Of a stretch of DNA of 64,000 nucleotides, positions 35,203-44,343 are shown piece by piece. How positions within the stretch are numbered: position 1 is the first letter of the stretch; each line of letters begins with the position of its first letter. The position numbers and the translations under genes were made by a program. Below the pieces are notes generated by a model. That model was not told the DNA's origin and did no database searches. It saw only the letters and a program-made list of their open reading frames with translations. This stretch comes from Algoriphagus sp. NG3 (GTDB lineage: Bacteria > Bacteroidota > Bacteroidia > Cytophagales > Cyclobacteriaceae): the NCBI RefSeq assembly GCF_034119865.1, contig NZ_CP139421.1, forward strand, positions 3,596,001-3,660,000. Reading direction: 5' to 3'.

Positions 35203-35252
35203 TGACAACTGACCACTGTAAACTGCGACTGCCCACTGGAACTGCCACTTGC
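35203..35252. repeat. ACTGnCCACTG-type low-complexity repeat at a gene 3' end
   Basis: Short degenerate iterations of ACTG(C)CCACT just past the stop of the flavin-reductase gene. A similar stretch (CACTGTGACTGTTCACTGCC) lies past the proline dehydrogenase stop at about 48791-48825. Confidence 0.5.
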
Positions 35253-36164
35253 TCACTCAGCCTCTTCTCCAAAACCTGTTTGCAACAATATCAACCATGC
35301 TCTCTCCACATCATCTTCATCCAATGCCTCTTTGGCCAGTAAATGCAAATGATCAATCAATGAGTCTGGATCATGCTGGAAACGTACCCTCATCTCCTGA
35401 ACCTCAGCCCCCCTGCCAAAAGCAGCAACCTCCTCCTCTCCCGGTAAAACCTCCACATTCCCCAGCCTTCCCAGATTATTCCCACTAAGAATCATGCTGT
35501 TTTTTATCGATGCAGGCATTTGGTCTATGCCTATTCCCAAGTTTCTGGCAGGTTTTGGGATTTGAAAAAGAGAAGCACCATTTGCCCTACTATACCAATT
35601 CCCTCCAAGTCTAGCCACAGCATCCAGCTTTTTAGGATCGATTACTCCCTTTTCATCCAAAATCTCTCGTCTCACATGAGCTGCCAGAACCTCACAGATC
35701 ACCAAATTGCCAGCCCCACCACTTTCTCCAAGTGATTTCACCTCATTCACCCTACACTCAAACGCCACATGTGCTTCCTTGATTCGGGGAGGTTTTATTT
35801 CATTACAATTAACCGGAGTAAACCCTGCTTTTTCAAATTCATTGACACCTTTGTCATATTCGGCACTTGCAAGGGACATCTGCTCCACCATACCAAAATG
35901 AACCACATGGATAACTGCCTCCGGCACCTCCAGCACATTCTGTAACGTGTGCTTTGTGGTGTTATCTCTCATCCTACGCAATGGGGAAAAAATCAAAATG
36001 GGAGGATCTGAACTGAACAAATTGAAAAAACTGAAAGGACTAAGATTGACATTGCCTTCTTTGTCAATTGTACTTACAAAAGCAATGGGTCTTGGAGCCA
36101 CCGCTCCTTGCAGTAACCCATAAAATTCAAGCGTAGAGAGGTCTTTGGGATAAATGGTTTTCAT
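35253..36164 (-). CDS. Flavin reductase-like FMN-binding split-barrel protein
   Basis: A 303-residue protein. The first 200 residues are a flavin reductase-like domain (PF01613): RPIAFVSTIDKEGNVNLSPFSFFNLFSSDPPILIFSP is its usual core, binding FMN. The last 100 residues are an acidic extension seen in longer Bacteroidota members. The substrate is unknown; homologues range from flavin reductases to unassigned FMN proteins. Transcribed alone on the minus strand, divergent from the EEP gene. Confidence 0.88.
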   Translation of the reverse strand: MKTIYPKDLSTLEFYGLLQGAVAPRPIAFVSTIDKEGNVNLSPFSFFNLFSSDPPILIFSPLRRMRDNTTKHTLQNVLEVPEAVIHVVHFGMVEQMSLASAEYDKGVNEFEKAGFTPVNCNEIKPPRIKEAHVAFECRVNEVKSLGESGGAGNLVICEVLAAHVRREILDEKGVIDPKKLDAVARLGGNWYSRANGASLFQIPKPARNLGIGIDQMPASIKNSMILSGNNLGRLGNVEVLPGEEEVAAFGRGAEVQEMRVRFQHDPDSLIDHLHLLAKEALDEDDVERAWLILLQTGFGEEAE

Positions 36165-36226
36165 TTGATGAAATTATGATTCAATTTTAAATACTTAAAC
36201 CATTTTCAAGAATAAGTTCTAAAATC

Positions 36227-37084
36227 ATGAGAAGATTCGTAAGAGATATTTTAAAAACAGGTGTTTTCCTATTCGCTGTGACGATGGGAACGCAAGCTGT
36301 TTCCCTGGCCCAAACACACAATCTCGCCACCTTCAACATCCGCTATGCCAATCAAACTGATACAGGAAACCTTTGGGAAGACAGACTTCCGCATGTGGCC
36401 AGCCTGATCCAATTTCACAAGATCGACCTAGTGGGAGTTCAGGAAGCCCTGAACAAACAACTTCTGGATCTGAGTGAAACTCTCGGATATGAATTCATAG
36501 GCGTAGGACGTGATGACGGAACCGAAAAAGGTGAATATGCAGCCATACTGTATAATCCCGCTAAATTTGAAATACTTGACGAAGGGACTTTCTGGCTTTC
36601 TCCTACACCAGAGAAACCTAGCAAAGGCTGGGACGCTTCACTGAACAGAATTTGTACCTGGGGTAAATTCAGACAATTGGACGGGCATGTATTTTATGTA
36701 TTCAACATCCACTATGATCACATCGGTCAACAGGCCCGTGAAGAAAGCAGCAAGTTGGTAATGGCTCACGTATCCATACTCAACAAGGAAAATGCCCCTG
36801 CAATTCTGATGGGAGACTTCAATGTCACTCCTGAAAACGCAGCCTACAGCACCATCACGGCGAACCCGGATTGGAAAGATGCCAAGACGATTTCTGAAAT
36901 ACCTTCCTATGGACCGGCAGGCACGTTTACTGCTTTTGACTGGGACAAATTACCTGACGGGGTAATCGACCACATATTCGTAAAAGGAGATCTAAAAGTA
37001 ATCCGTCACGGTATCCTCACTGATAATTACGGCAAGAAATATCCTTCCGATCATTTTCCTGTGATGGTGGAGCTGAAATTTTAA
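36227..37084 (+). CDS. Secreted endonuclease/exonuclease/phosphatase-family protein
   Basis: A 285-residue exported enzyme (signal about 1-29, ending SLAQ). EEP motifs are all present: N37 (FNIRYANQTD), E73 (GVQEAL), the His in NIHYDHIG, D and N in MGDFNVTP, and SDHFPV at the C-terminus. This subgroup with RYANQTDTGNLWEDR is usually annotated as a periplasmic phosphatase or sugar-phosphatase/phosphodiesterase rather than a nuclease. No partner genes. Confidence 0.9.
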   Translation: MRRFVRDILKTGVFLFAVTMGTQAVSLAQTHNLATFNIRYANQTDTGNLWEDRLPHVASLIQFHKIDLVGVQEALNKQLLDLSETLGYEFIGVGRDDGTEKGEYAAILYNPAKFEILDEGTFWLSPTPEKPSKGWDASLNRICTWGKFRQLDGHVFYVFNIHYDHIGQQAREESSKLVMAHVSILNKENAPAILMGDFNVTPENAAYSTITANPDWKDAKTISEIPSYGPAGTFTAFDWDKLPDGVIDHIFVKGDLKVIRHGILTDNYGKKYPSDHFPVMVELKF

Positions 37085-37359
37085 GCCTTCTGATGATCTT
37101 TTGATTTTCTCATTGTGTCGTTGGCACTCTGGGGAATTTCATCATGATTTCTTAGCCCTGAATTTCGCCTTGTTGCATTCAGGGCTTTTAGCTGTTTTGT
37201 CTTTTACAGGGAGAACATTTACATCATATTTAGATAGTCTTTTCTTGCTGGATAGGAGTATGTTAGATATATCAACATCTGATTCACCCCATTTCCCCTC
37301 AGAATGCTGCGTGGCGAAGATCTAATTGAAGCACTGATCCGACCGAAGCCTTAATCACC

Positions 37360-37376
37360 CCGTTCCGTAGGAACGG
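37360..37376. repeat. REP-like palindrome CCGTTCC-GTA-GGAACGG
   Basis: Perfect 7-bp arms around GTA. First of a local series. Confidence 0.75.
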
Positions 37377-37411
37377 ATGGTCGGTAGATTTATGGATATG
37401 GAATTTATCAT

Positions 37412-37426
37412 CGTTCCGCAGGAACG
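37412..37426. repeat. REP-like palindrome CGTTCC-GCA-GGAACG
   Basis: 6-bp arms. The following 40 bases resemble those after a GGAACG at 14640-14690 (shared TTTRGTGRSAATCATTTC), so the repeat unit is longer than the palindrome. Confidence 0.75.
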
Positions 37427-37537
37427 TTTGGTGACAATCATTTCTTTTTCAACAAACCAAATCAAGCCATTCAAAACCGAATGCATTTACCCAATACAAT
37501 TCTTTATTTTCAGAATTCGCTAAAAATAGATCACCAG

Positions 37538-37554
37538 GCGTTCCCATGGAACGC
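37538..37554. repeat. REP-like palindrome GCGTTCC-CAT-GGAACGC
   Basis: Perfect 7-bp arms. The preceding GATCACCAG recurs as GATCCCCAG before the copy at 44256. Confidence 0.75.
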
Positions 37555-37590
37555 TACCAACTAACCCATCTCCTATTTCTACCGACCAAC

Positions 37591-37605
37591 TGTCCCGATG
37601 GGACA
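37591..37605. repeat. REP-like palindrome TGTCCC-GAT-GGGACA
   Basis: 6-bp arms, same N3-loop design with a shifted core sequence. Confidence 0.65.
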
Positions 37606-37800
37606 AACCCATAAGCAACCTGAAACTATAATACCCTTCCTTAAAAAGGCATAAATGCGATTAGTCCTAAATGTGGATTATCGTGATATTGATTATATGG
37701 TAAGGGGTTTTTTGATCACATAGCCCTAAGTTGAGTCTTCAGGCTTCGTTAATCACTTTTTCCACGGCAGTCACGAGACTGCATAAGTATAGAAACAAGC

Positions 37801-37823
37801 CTGCCTGCTGGCTGGTCAGGCAG
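37801..37823. repeat. CTGCCTG palindrome, copy 3
   Basis: CTGCCTG (37801-37807) and CAGGCAG (37817-37823), same family as 14056 and 14763. Confidence 0.65.
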
Positions 37824-37902
37824 ACCTTGAGCCAAAAGATCCAGAATTAGAACAGAGGCATGAACTACCCATATATGTCTCTGTCAATTTTCATAAACAT
37901 TC

Positions 37903-38433
37903 CTATGGCGGTCCGCTCATAGGCATAGGGGATTTCGGCTTAAACTCCTTTTGTTTTTTAGTAAGATATGTTTCCCACTTGGCATATTGTCTTTCACTTA
38001 ATAATCCCGAAATCCAATTATCAAGTTCGAATCCCAACGCATAAATTGGAGGACTGAATCTCTTCACTTCTTCAGTGTACTCTCTCACCACAGCAAAGAC
38101 TTGATCAAAGTCATTTCTGTCATCTATCTCGGCGACTTTTCTCCAATAGGAGCTTTCAATAGCCTCTAATTGTGGTTTGTGTTCTTGATATATACTATCG
38201 GTCTTAGTCTCATACCAAGAGATGATATGCTCTAATTTACGGTAGTCCGATGATTGGTTTTTGAGACGTAATCGTTTCGCGAGCACTTCTAAATCCAAAT
38301 CGATTATCCCCAGCACATTTTCAACAGGCAAATAGAAGAAGCTTGATGTTTTTTCGGGTTTTAATTCTTGGGAAAACGAGGAATTAGCTACAAATATGAA
38401 TAGTAGTACTAAGTTTATTTTCATGGCCATCAT
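37903..38433 (-). CDS. Secreted hypothetical protein, helical
   Basis: A 176-residue protein with a signal sequence ending SSFSQ (about residue 21). The mature part is mostly charged helix (LEHIISWYETKTDSIYQEHKPQLEAI and later ERQYAKWETYLTKKQKEF) and ends in a Pro/Met-rich tail. The LSERQYAKW segment recalls Spy-like or LTXXQ periplasmic proteins but is not a clear match. It overlaps the outer-membrane protein gene upstream by ATGA, so the two are co-expressed. Not recognised. Confidence 0.75.
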   Translation of the reverse strand: MMAMKINLVLLFIFVANSSFSQELKPEKTSSFFYLPVENVLGIIDLDLEVLAKRLRLKNQSSDYRKLEHIISWYETKTDSIYQEHKPQLEAIESSYWRKVAEIDDRNDFDQVFAVVREYTEEVKRFSPPIYALGFELDNWISGLLSERQYAKWETYLTKKQKEFKPKSPMPMSGPP

Positions 38434-39650
38434 TCAAATTTTCTACGGAAAAACCAAGTATCTCCAAAACTGAAGTTGAGTGTAATTGTGTTCAGGGACT
38501 CTTTGGAAATAATATCGACATCCCCCATATTTCTATACTTATAACCTATAGCTAATCTACTGGATCTATTGAGGGGTATTCCGATAGCTGAACTCACTTC
38601 GTAAGAGGAAACTTTGGCTCCTTCGATCGTAATGGATCCCGTATCGTAATTCGCTCCAAGTGAGAAGCTCATTTGTTTGATAAATTCTGAGTCGAAAAAA
38701 TCGGGAACAAACTCAGCTCCGACGCTATACACTTGATTGGGAATGCCATAATCTTCGTCTGTTGCAGAAAATCCATAAAGAACATCAGCTCCAATGGTCC
38801 AGGATTTATTCTGGAAAGAAAGACCTGAACGAACAGTACTGCCAAGCTTATAATCCAATTCAACTTCGTCAGCCTCGTAAAGCACTTCTTGACCTAGATT
38901 TTCAACCCGGGAAGTCCCCGTCCCGTTGAGTTCAGAATACCACTGGCCGGAAGTCCCGAAGGTGAGCATGTGCTTTTCATTTTGAAGTAAATTGACCTGA
39001 ATACCTGCTTCCGTCCCCAATCCGGTGTAGGAATTATTCCTAGCATATAAAAACCCAGCCCCATATTGATCCAGGTAGGTCGTTTCTTTTTGGAAATTCC
39101 CAAACAGAAACGAAGGTCTAATACCCACCGAAATCCGTGGGGTGAGACTAGTGGCAAAATTAAGATATGCTTTATTGATATTTCCCCAGCCCTTGAATAT
39201 CCTTGTGTATCTATCGGCCATACCTTCAAAGTAATAGGTATCCGAATAGCTGTAGTCTTGGATCGTAACCGGGCTTAATCCCAATGAAACTGTGGATTTC
39301 GGAGAAAACCGAAACCAGATATTGAAGTAATTGAGGTTAGAAAAGTTGTTTGAGATTGTCTCGTTGCCCGTAGTGATTTTTTGCTGATTGTAGGAAACAT
39401 CTACATCTAGGATAAAGGTATGAGATAGGCCAATACTCGTTTGCGAAGCAGGATTGATGGTGTTCAAGAAATACGGGGATCTCACTCCTGCTCCAACTCC
39501 CCCCAATCTCTTGGCCAAACCATAACTGTCGTATGTCGGCAAGCCTAACCCAACAGTGGAATACAATGACCCATGGCCGCGCTGAGCCATGCCTGAGGTA
39601 GCGGACATAAGCCAAAAACAAATCAACAAGCCCGGAAAGTATTTACTCAT
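38430..39650 (-). CDS. Outer-membrane beta-barrel protein
   Basis: A 406-residue protein with a signal sequence ending MAQ (about residue 22). It then opens GLGLPTYDSYGLAKRLGGVGAGV...NTINPAS, the start seen in FadL/OmpP1- and PorQ-like Bacteroidota barrels, followed by regular amphipathic strands to the end. Nothing fixes a substrate. First gene of a minus-strand pair with the helical secreted protein. Divergent from the DUF4270/kelch lipoprotein genes, with which it may form one surface system. Confidence 0.82.
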   Translation of the reverse strand: MSKYFPGLLICFWLMSATSGMAQRGHGSLYSTVGLGLPTYDSYGLAKRLGGVGAGVRSPYFLNTINPASQTSIGLSHTFILDVDVSYNQQKITTGNETISNNFSNLNYFNIWFRFSPKSTVSLGLSPVTIQDYSYSDTYYFEGMADRYTRIFKGWGNINKAYLNFATSLTPRISVGIRPSFLFGNFQKETTYLDQYGAGFLYARNNSYTGLGTEAGIQVNLLQNEKHMLTFGTSGQWYSELNGTGTSRVENLGQEVLYEADEVELDYKLGSTVRSGLSFQNKSWTIGADVLYGFSATDEDYGIPNQVYSVGAEFVPDFFDSEFIKQMSFSLGANYDTGSITIEGAKVSSYEVSSAIGIPLNRSSRLAIGYKYRNMGDVDIISKESLNTITLNFSFGDTWFFRRKFE

Positions 39651-39888
39651 CTCTATATTTTTGAATGCAAGCTATATACAACAAGTAAGTGCAAGGCTGA
39701 ATCTAGATGAACAGCCAATTTTTGTAGATCAAGAAGTAAATTACCCAGACATAGAAGCATACTGTACAATACTCACCCCATCTCATTTGATAGATGGGAT
39801 ATAGCTTTTCATCTAGACAATATGTCCGTTGTTCTACTTTCTCATTATATCCATAGTAGCGGAGATAGTTTTGAAACAAAAAAATATG

Positions 39889-41157
39889 AAGTCCAGAATA
39901 GCATTCAGCTTGCTGGTTTTGATCCTAAGCTCCTGCTACGAAAATAGCTTCTTGGAGGAAATACCCGAAGTAGATATCGAAGATGATCTCTCTATCCGTA
40001 AAATAGAGCTGACTGAAATTTTCTATTCCAGCTATTTTCAAGACAGTATGGTCACCAGTACACAGGAGACTTTTCTTTTGGGAAACAATACGGATCCTTA
40101 CAGAGGAACGGTCAAAGCAAGTCCATATTTCGAGTTTGAATTGAGCAGCACTGTCACCGGATTTGATGATGACACCTTATTGGATTCTATTGTATTTGTC
40201 TTAAAAATAGATGCCTCACATTTCGATACTTTACCTGAATTTGACCTTAGCATTTACCAACTCTCACAGCGATTGGAATATCAAAACGATGATGATGTAT
40301 TTTACGACTTTGAGACCCTCGCCACTTATAGCAATCCACTGATCACGACTAAAGTCCAATACCTTCCTTCACGGGATTCGATCAGGATCACTTTGCCGAT
40401 GGAATTTGGAATGGAACTACTGGAAAAAGCCAAAGGATCAGACAAAATATTTGAGAATAATGAAGATTTTCTGGACTTTTTCCCCGGGTTTATGCTGGAA
40501 GTCACAGGTCAGAGCCCACTTATGCTAGTCTCTAAAGGATCTTACATCTCACTTTACCATAAAGCTCCTTTAGAGCTTCGTGAAGACAGTGATGAGTACA
40601 AAATTCCCATTGGCGAATATGCTCTGGGTTATACACATCTGCAAGTCGATCGATCAAATACCCCCTTCTCTGCAGCACAGAATTACACCGCCCTTCCCTC
40701 TGAAGAAAGTCAAGATCTTGTTCTTGCAGATGATCTGGGATTTGGAGGAATACGGATTGACTTGGGTGATCTAGCCTATATCGGAGATGTACCTTATGAT
40801 TATTATATCTCGGAAGCTTACCTCTACATGCCTGTCAAGAAAGGCACTTATGATGGCAAACTCAATCCGCCTCTACAGGAATTCGATGTATATGTGATGG
40901 ACAAAAACAATAATATCCAATCCTACCTTACACAAGCTACATTGACATCTTTTGATGAAATTTTCCAAGAAGCTACTTACTTCAAAATCCCCATCAAAGA
41001 CTTTGTCGAAAGTCAAATTTCGGGCAGTCGGCAGACTGACGGACTTTGGGTCGATGTCCCTTCCTCCACCACATTCAATATGGGCTATTTGGTGGTAGGC
41101 GAAAACAACACCCAATACAAATCAAAATTAGAAATCACTATTATCCCTTTAAACTAA
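39889..41157 (+). CDS. DUF4270-family lipoprotein
   Basis: About 422 residues from the ATG at 39889, which gives a proper lipoprotein signal with Cys17 (ILSSC). The longer frame from 39829 adds a hydrophobic stretch that breaks the signal. The opening IPEVDIEDD...IRKIELTEIFYSSYFQDSMVTS..TFLLGNNTDPYRG fits DUF4270, a Bacteroidota-only outer-membrane lipoprotein family of unknown function. It is followed after 4 bases by a kelch lipoprotein gene, an association repeated across the phylum. Confidence 0.85.
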   Translation, partial: KSRIAFSLLVLILSSCYENSFLEEIPEVDIEDDLSIRKIELTEIFYSSYFQDSMVTSTQETFLLGNNTDPYRGTVKASPYFEFELSSTVTGFDDDTLLDSIVFVLKIDASHFDTLPEFDLSIYQLSQRLEYQNDDDVFYDFETLATYSNPLITTKVQYLPSRDSIRITLPMEFGMELLEKAKGSDKIFENNEDFLDFFPGFMLEVTGQSPLMLVSKGSYISLYHKAPLELREDSDEYKIPIGEYALGYTHLQVDRSNTPFSAAQNYTALPSEESQDLVLADDLGFGGIRIDLGDLAYIGDVPYDYYISEAYLYMPVKKGTYDGKLNPPLQEFDVYVMDKNNNIQSYLTQATLTSFDEIFQEATYFKIPIKDFVESQISGSRQTDGLWVDVPSSTTFNMGYLVVGENNTQYKSKLEITIIPLN

Positions 41158-41161
41158 GATT

Positions 41162-42151
41162 ATGAAAAAAGTAAACCTGCTTTTATCAACTCTGGCAGTA
41201 TTGTTTGTGCTAGTCCCACTCTATTCTTGCCAAGATTCGGAAGACACCACCACAGAAGGAAATTGGGTACGAAGATCCTATTTCGAAGGAAGCAACCGAT
41301 CCAACTCATCCTCATTCAGTGTGGGCAGCAGACATTTCGTCGTAGGTGGCTACACGGGTAATGAGTACACCAGGGATGTATGGGAATATGATGCTGAACA
41401 GAATTCATGGATCAGAAGAGCTGATTTCCCCGGAACTGCCCGATCCAATGCTGTGGCTTTTGCCATAGGCTCCAAAGGTTATTATGGCACAGGATACGAT
41501 GGTAGAAACAGGCTTGGGGATTTCTGGTCTTATGACCCAGACGCTGATATCTGGAGTGAGGTGAGCTCTTTTCCGGGTACTGCCAGATATAGTGCAATTG
41601 GATTTGAATTAGCTGGTAAAGGCTACATCGGAACTGGGTTTGATGGAAGCGAGCAGAAAGATTTTTGGCAGTATCAGCCTGAGACGGATACTTGGAATTC
41701 ATTTATAAGCATGGGCGGAGCAAAGCGACAAGGAGCATTTGTTTTTGTAATCAATGATGTAGCCTACATTGGTGGGGGTATCAACAATGGCTCGTATGAG
41801 TATGATTTCTGGGCTTTAGACGGAACCTTGGAAACATGGGCTCAAAAAAACGACTTGGATGAAGATGATAATTATACCATTGCCAGAAGTGAAGCCATTG
41901 CCTTTAGCATCGGCTCACTCGGGTATTTAACAACAGGATCACTGGGTTCTCTACTCAATGAGACGTGGGAATACGATCCCTATTTGGATGAGTGGGATGA
42001 TAAAACAGCTTTTGAAGGAACGGCAAGAAGCGGAGCTTCGGCGTTTTCTGATGGGAACAGGGCTTATGTTCTTCTAGGCAGAAGTTCTTCTCTCCGTTTT
42101 GATGATATCTGGGAATTCCGGCCTTTTGAAGAATCGGACGAGGATGATTAA
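41162..42151 (+). CDS. Kelch-repeat lipoprotein
   Basis: A 329-residue lipoprotein (Cys23 in LYSC) made of six or so kelch units, each with a paired Gly and a Tyr-Trp spacing: VGGYTGNEYTRDVWEYDAEQNSW, GTGYDGRNRLGDFWSYDPD, TGSLGSLLNETWEYDPYLDEW. A single beta-propeller on the outer surface is expected. Co-transcribed with the DUF4270 gene. Binding partner unknown. Confidence 0.9.
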   Translation: MKKVNLLLSTLAVLFVLVPLYSCQDSEDTTTEGNWVRRSYFEGSNRSNSSSFSVGSRHFVVGGYTGNEYTRDVWEYDAEQNSWIRRADFPGTARSNAVAFAIGSKGYYGTGYDGRNRLGDFWSYDPDADIWSEVSSFPGTARYSAIGFELAGKGYIGTGFDGSEQKDFWQYQPETDTWNSFISMGGAKRQGAFVFVINDVAYIGGGINNGSYEYDFWALDGTLETWAQKNDLDEDDNYTIARSEAIAFSIGSLGYLTTGSLGSLLNETWEYDPYLDEWDDKTAFEGTARSGASAFSDGNRAYVLLGRSSSLRFDDIWEFRPFEESDEDD

Positions 42152-42255
42152 ACCTGTTGTTATGTTACGTTATGTGCAATTAGTTCAGGATACGCCTGTT
42201 GGGTTTTGCCATTAGAACTGTCATAGCCTACTTTTTTATCAAAAGTGGATTGTAC

Positions 42256-42270
42256 AAACCTGACAGGTTT
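42256..42270. repeat. AAACCTGACAGGTTT palindrome, copy 3
   Basis: Same family as 14525 and 14591, one base different at the centre, between the kelch gene and the LytS gene. Confidence 0.65.
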
Positions 42271-42382
42271 TGGTTAACACTACACTAGTCTTAAGGTTTA
42301 ATTTTTCTTAAAACAATTCTTCATGTTGTTATGGAAAGACCTGACTCAGTTTCATTTGCAACTTGATCTAACTGCATCAAAC

Positions 42383-43462
42383 ATGGAACAAAGGAAACTA
42401 TTGAAAGGGATCGTACACCTGCTGATCATCGGGGTGCTACTTTCCCAATCAATCCCCTCTTTCTCCAGACCAAATCCCGGAGGTAATGTAATCAATATCA
42501 GCCTGACGAATATCAATCTGGTACTTTTTTACATTCTTAACATCGCAGTATTAATTCCCAAGTATATTGAAAAACGCTCCTATCATAAATACTTCGTGAG
42601 CGTTCTTATTCTATTGTTGGCCTCACTTAGTATCCATCACTTGATTGATTATTACCTTTGGGATCCTGACCGGATGATCCCAATAAAGCATCAGTTTAGC
42701 GAACGAGAATTCATCCCTAAGCCACAGGGCGTCCTATTTCCGCTCCCCCCCTTTTTCTTCCGGACGATATCATTCACTTTCCGGTATTTCCTGCTTTTAG
42801 GGTTGGGCACAGCATTCGAAGTACTGTTGCTTTTCGACAACGAGCGCACAAGAAATGACGAGATGGAAAAGCAAAAGGCCATCGGGGAACTCAATTTCCT
42901 GAAAACCCAGCTAAACCCACATTTCCTCCTAAACGCTTTAAACAACATCTATGCGCTGGCCCGGAAAAAATCAGAGGACACAACAAACGCTATTTTGCTG
43001 CTTTCGGATATCCTGAGGCATGTCCTCTATGAAGCAGGCAAAAGCAAGATACCTATCAAACAGGAAATAGACTTTATCCACAATTACATCAAAATGGAGA
43101 AGTTGAAATTCACTGAAGAAAATGCGCCGAATATAAACTTCAATGTAAACATACAAAACAAGGATTTACTTATTGAACCGCTCATCCTGATGACTTTGGT
43201 GGAGAATGCCTTCAAACATGGTGTCAGCTATTTAAGTCCTTCATTTATCCTCATCTCATTGGAGGAAAATGAGCGTGAATTAAAGTTCTCCGTAATCAAC
43301 AGCATCGCAAAGAAGTTTGAAGATCCCCCAGAAAAAAGACATGTGGGACTGGGAATCAAAAATCTGGAAAACCAGATGGAACTGATCTATCCGGGAAAAT
43401 ACTCCTTCCGGCAAAAACGGGAAAACAACCTTTTCAAAAGCTTCTTGACTATCAAAAAATGA
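42383..43462 (+). CDS. LytS/YehU-type sensor histidine kinase
   Basis: About 359 residues from the ATG at 42383 (MEQRKLL); a longer frame from 42323 looks untranslated. Four membrane segments fill residues 8-150. Then comes the His_kinase domain with phospho-acceptor H180 in LKTQLNPHFLLNALNNIY and an ATPase part with LVENAFKHGV (N box) and HVGLGIKNLENQM. No separate sensor domain, so the membrane helices must sense. It overlaps its response regulator by ATGA. Signal unknown; the surface-protein genes around are possible targets. Confidence 0.92.
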   Translation: MEQRKLLKGIVHLLIIGVLLSQSIPSFSRPNPGGNVINISLTNINLVLFYILNIAVLIPKYIEKRSYHKYFVSVLILLLASLSIHHLIDYYLWDPDRMIPIKHQFSEREFIPKPQGVLFPLPPFFFRTISFTFRYFLLLGLGTAFEVLLLFDNERTRNDEMEKQKAIGELNFLKTQLNPHFLLNALNNIYALARKKSEDTTNAILLLSDILRHVLYEAGKSKIPIKQEIDFIHNYIKMEKLKFTEENAPNINFNVNIQNKDLLIEPLILMTLVENAFKHGVSYLSPSFILISLEENERELKFSVINSIAKKFEDPPEKRHVGLGIKNLENQMELIYPGKYSFRQKRENNLFKSFLTIKK

Positions 43463-44196
43463 ACTACAAGTGTATAGTGATCGATGATGAAGCACTCGCC
43501 ATCGATGTCGTAGAAGATTACATTAGCAAATTTCCGAATTTGGAACTGATAGGCACCTTCGACTCTCCTCTAAAGGCGATGCAAACGATTTTGACACAGT
43601 CTGTGGATTTGGTATTCTTGGACATCAACATGCCTGATATCAATGGGATTTCATTTTATGAAAACCTACCTGTGAAACCCAAAGTAATCTTCACCACGGC
43701 ATACAGTGATTTTGCCGTGAAAGGATTTGAAATCAATGCCGTTGACTATCTCGTGAAGCCATTCAGTTTCGAGAGGTTTTTCATGGCTGTAAATAAGCTA
43801 ATGGCAGCAGGAAAAAACATGCCTATACCCCAAGCTTCATTGTCAAATTTCACCTTGAATGATTCTCAGGATTATATCTTTGTGAAATCTGAATATTCCT
43901 CCATCAAAATCAATCTGAAAGACATTGTAGTTTTGGAAAGCTATAAAGACTATGTCAAAATACACTTGCTGGATGAGCTGAAGCCAATTCTGACGCTGAG
44001 CAGCATCAAGCATTACGAAACATCACTCTTTTCCAAGGGGTTTGTCCGTGTGCATAAGAGACACATTATCTCCATAGACAAAATCGAAAACATCAGTAGA
44101 AACCGTGTTAAGATGAAGACCAAGGAAGAGTTCATTCTTATCGGTGCCAGCTATAAAGACTTTTTCTATGAACTGGTCGTGAATAAAAACCTTTAA
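43459..44196 (+). CDS. LytTR-family response regulator
   Basis: A 245-residue cytoplasmic regulator. Receiver domain 3-120 with acidic pair D9/D10, phospho-acceptor D55 (VFLDINMP), T84-type switch (TTAYSDFA) and K104 region (YLVKPF). LytTR DNA-binding domain about 140-240 (YIFVKSEYSSIKINLKDI, FVRVHKRHIISIDKI). Partner of the adjacent LytS kinase. LytTR sites were not identified. Confidence 0.95.
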   Translation: MNYKCIVIDDEALAIDVVEDYISKFPNLELIGTFDSPLKAMQTILTQSVDLVFLDINMPDINGISFYENLPVKPKVIFTTAYSDFAVKGFEINAVDYLVKPFSFERFFMAVNKLMAAGKNMPIPQASLSNFTLNDSQDYIFVKSEYSSIKINLKDIVVLESYKDYVKIHLLDELKPILTLSSIKHYETSLFSKGFVRVHKRHIISIDKIENISRNRVKMKTKEEFILIGASYKDFFYELVVNKNL

Positions 44197-44255
44197 TAGT
44201 CAACTAAATCTTTTTCCTAAAGCTAAGATTTGCTGTAGAAATAAGATCCCCAGGC

Positions 44256-44268
44256 GTTCCCATGGAAC
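44256..44268. repeat. REP-like palindrome GTTCC-CAT-GGAAC
   Basis: Shares the CCAGGC lead-in with the copy at 37538; lies between the convergent LytTR and YbjQ-domain genes. Confidence 0.65.
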
Positions 44269-44343
44269 ACATATATGGATGGCTTTAATTTATCGGTGCC
44301 ATGAGTGGTGACTCACAATGGCATAGGATGATATATTCCATGC

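Larger units (their letters stand above)
37085..37902. other. 0.8-kb gene-free region with REP-like palindromes
   Basis: No credible gene; a 74-codon frame at 37101-37325 has no protein-like composition. It holds at least four short palindromes of the GTTCC-N3-GGAAC family (37360, 37412, 37538, 37591) and one CCTGCCTG palindrome (37801). Confidence 0.65.

Noticed and set aside
37101-37325. 74-codon plus-strand frame after the EEP gene
   Set aside because: No family pattern; the sequence lies in a region of palindromic repeats and lacks a plausible start context.
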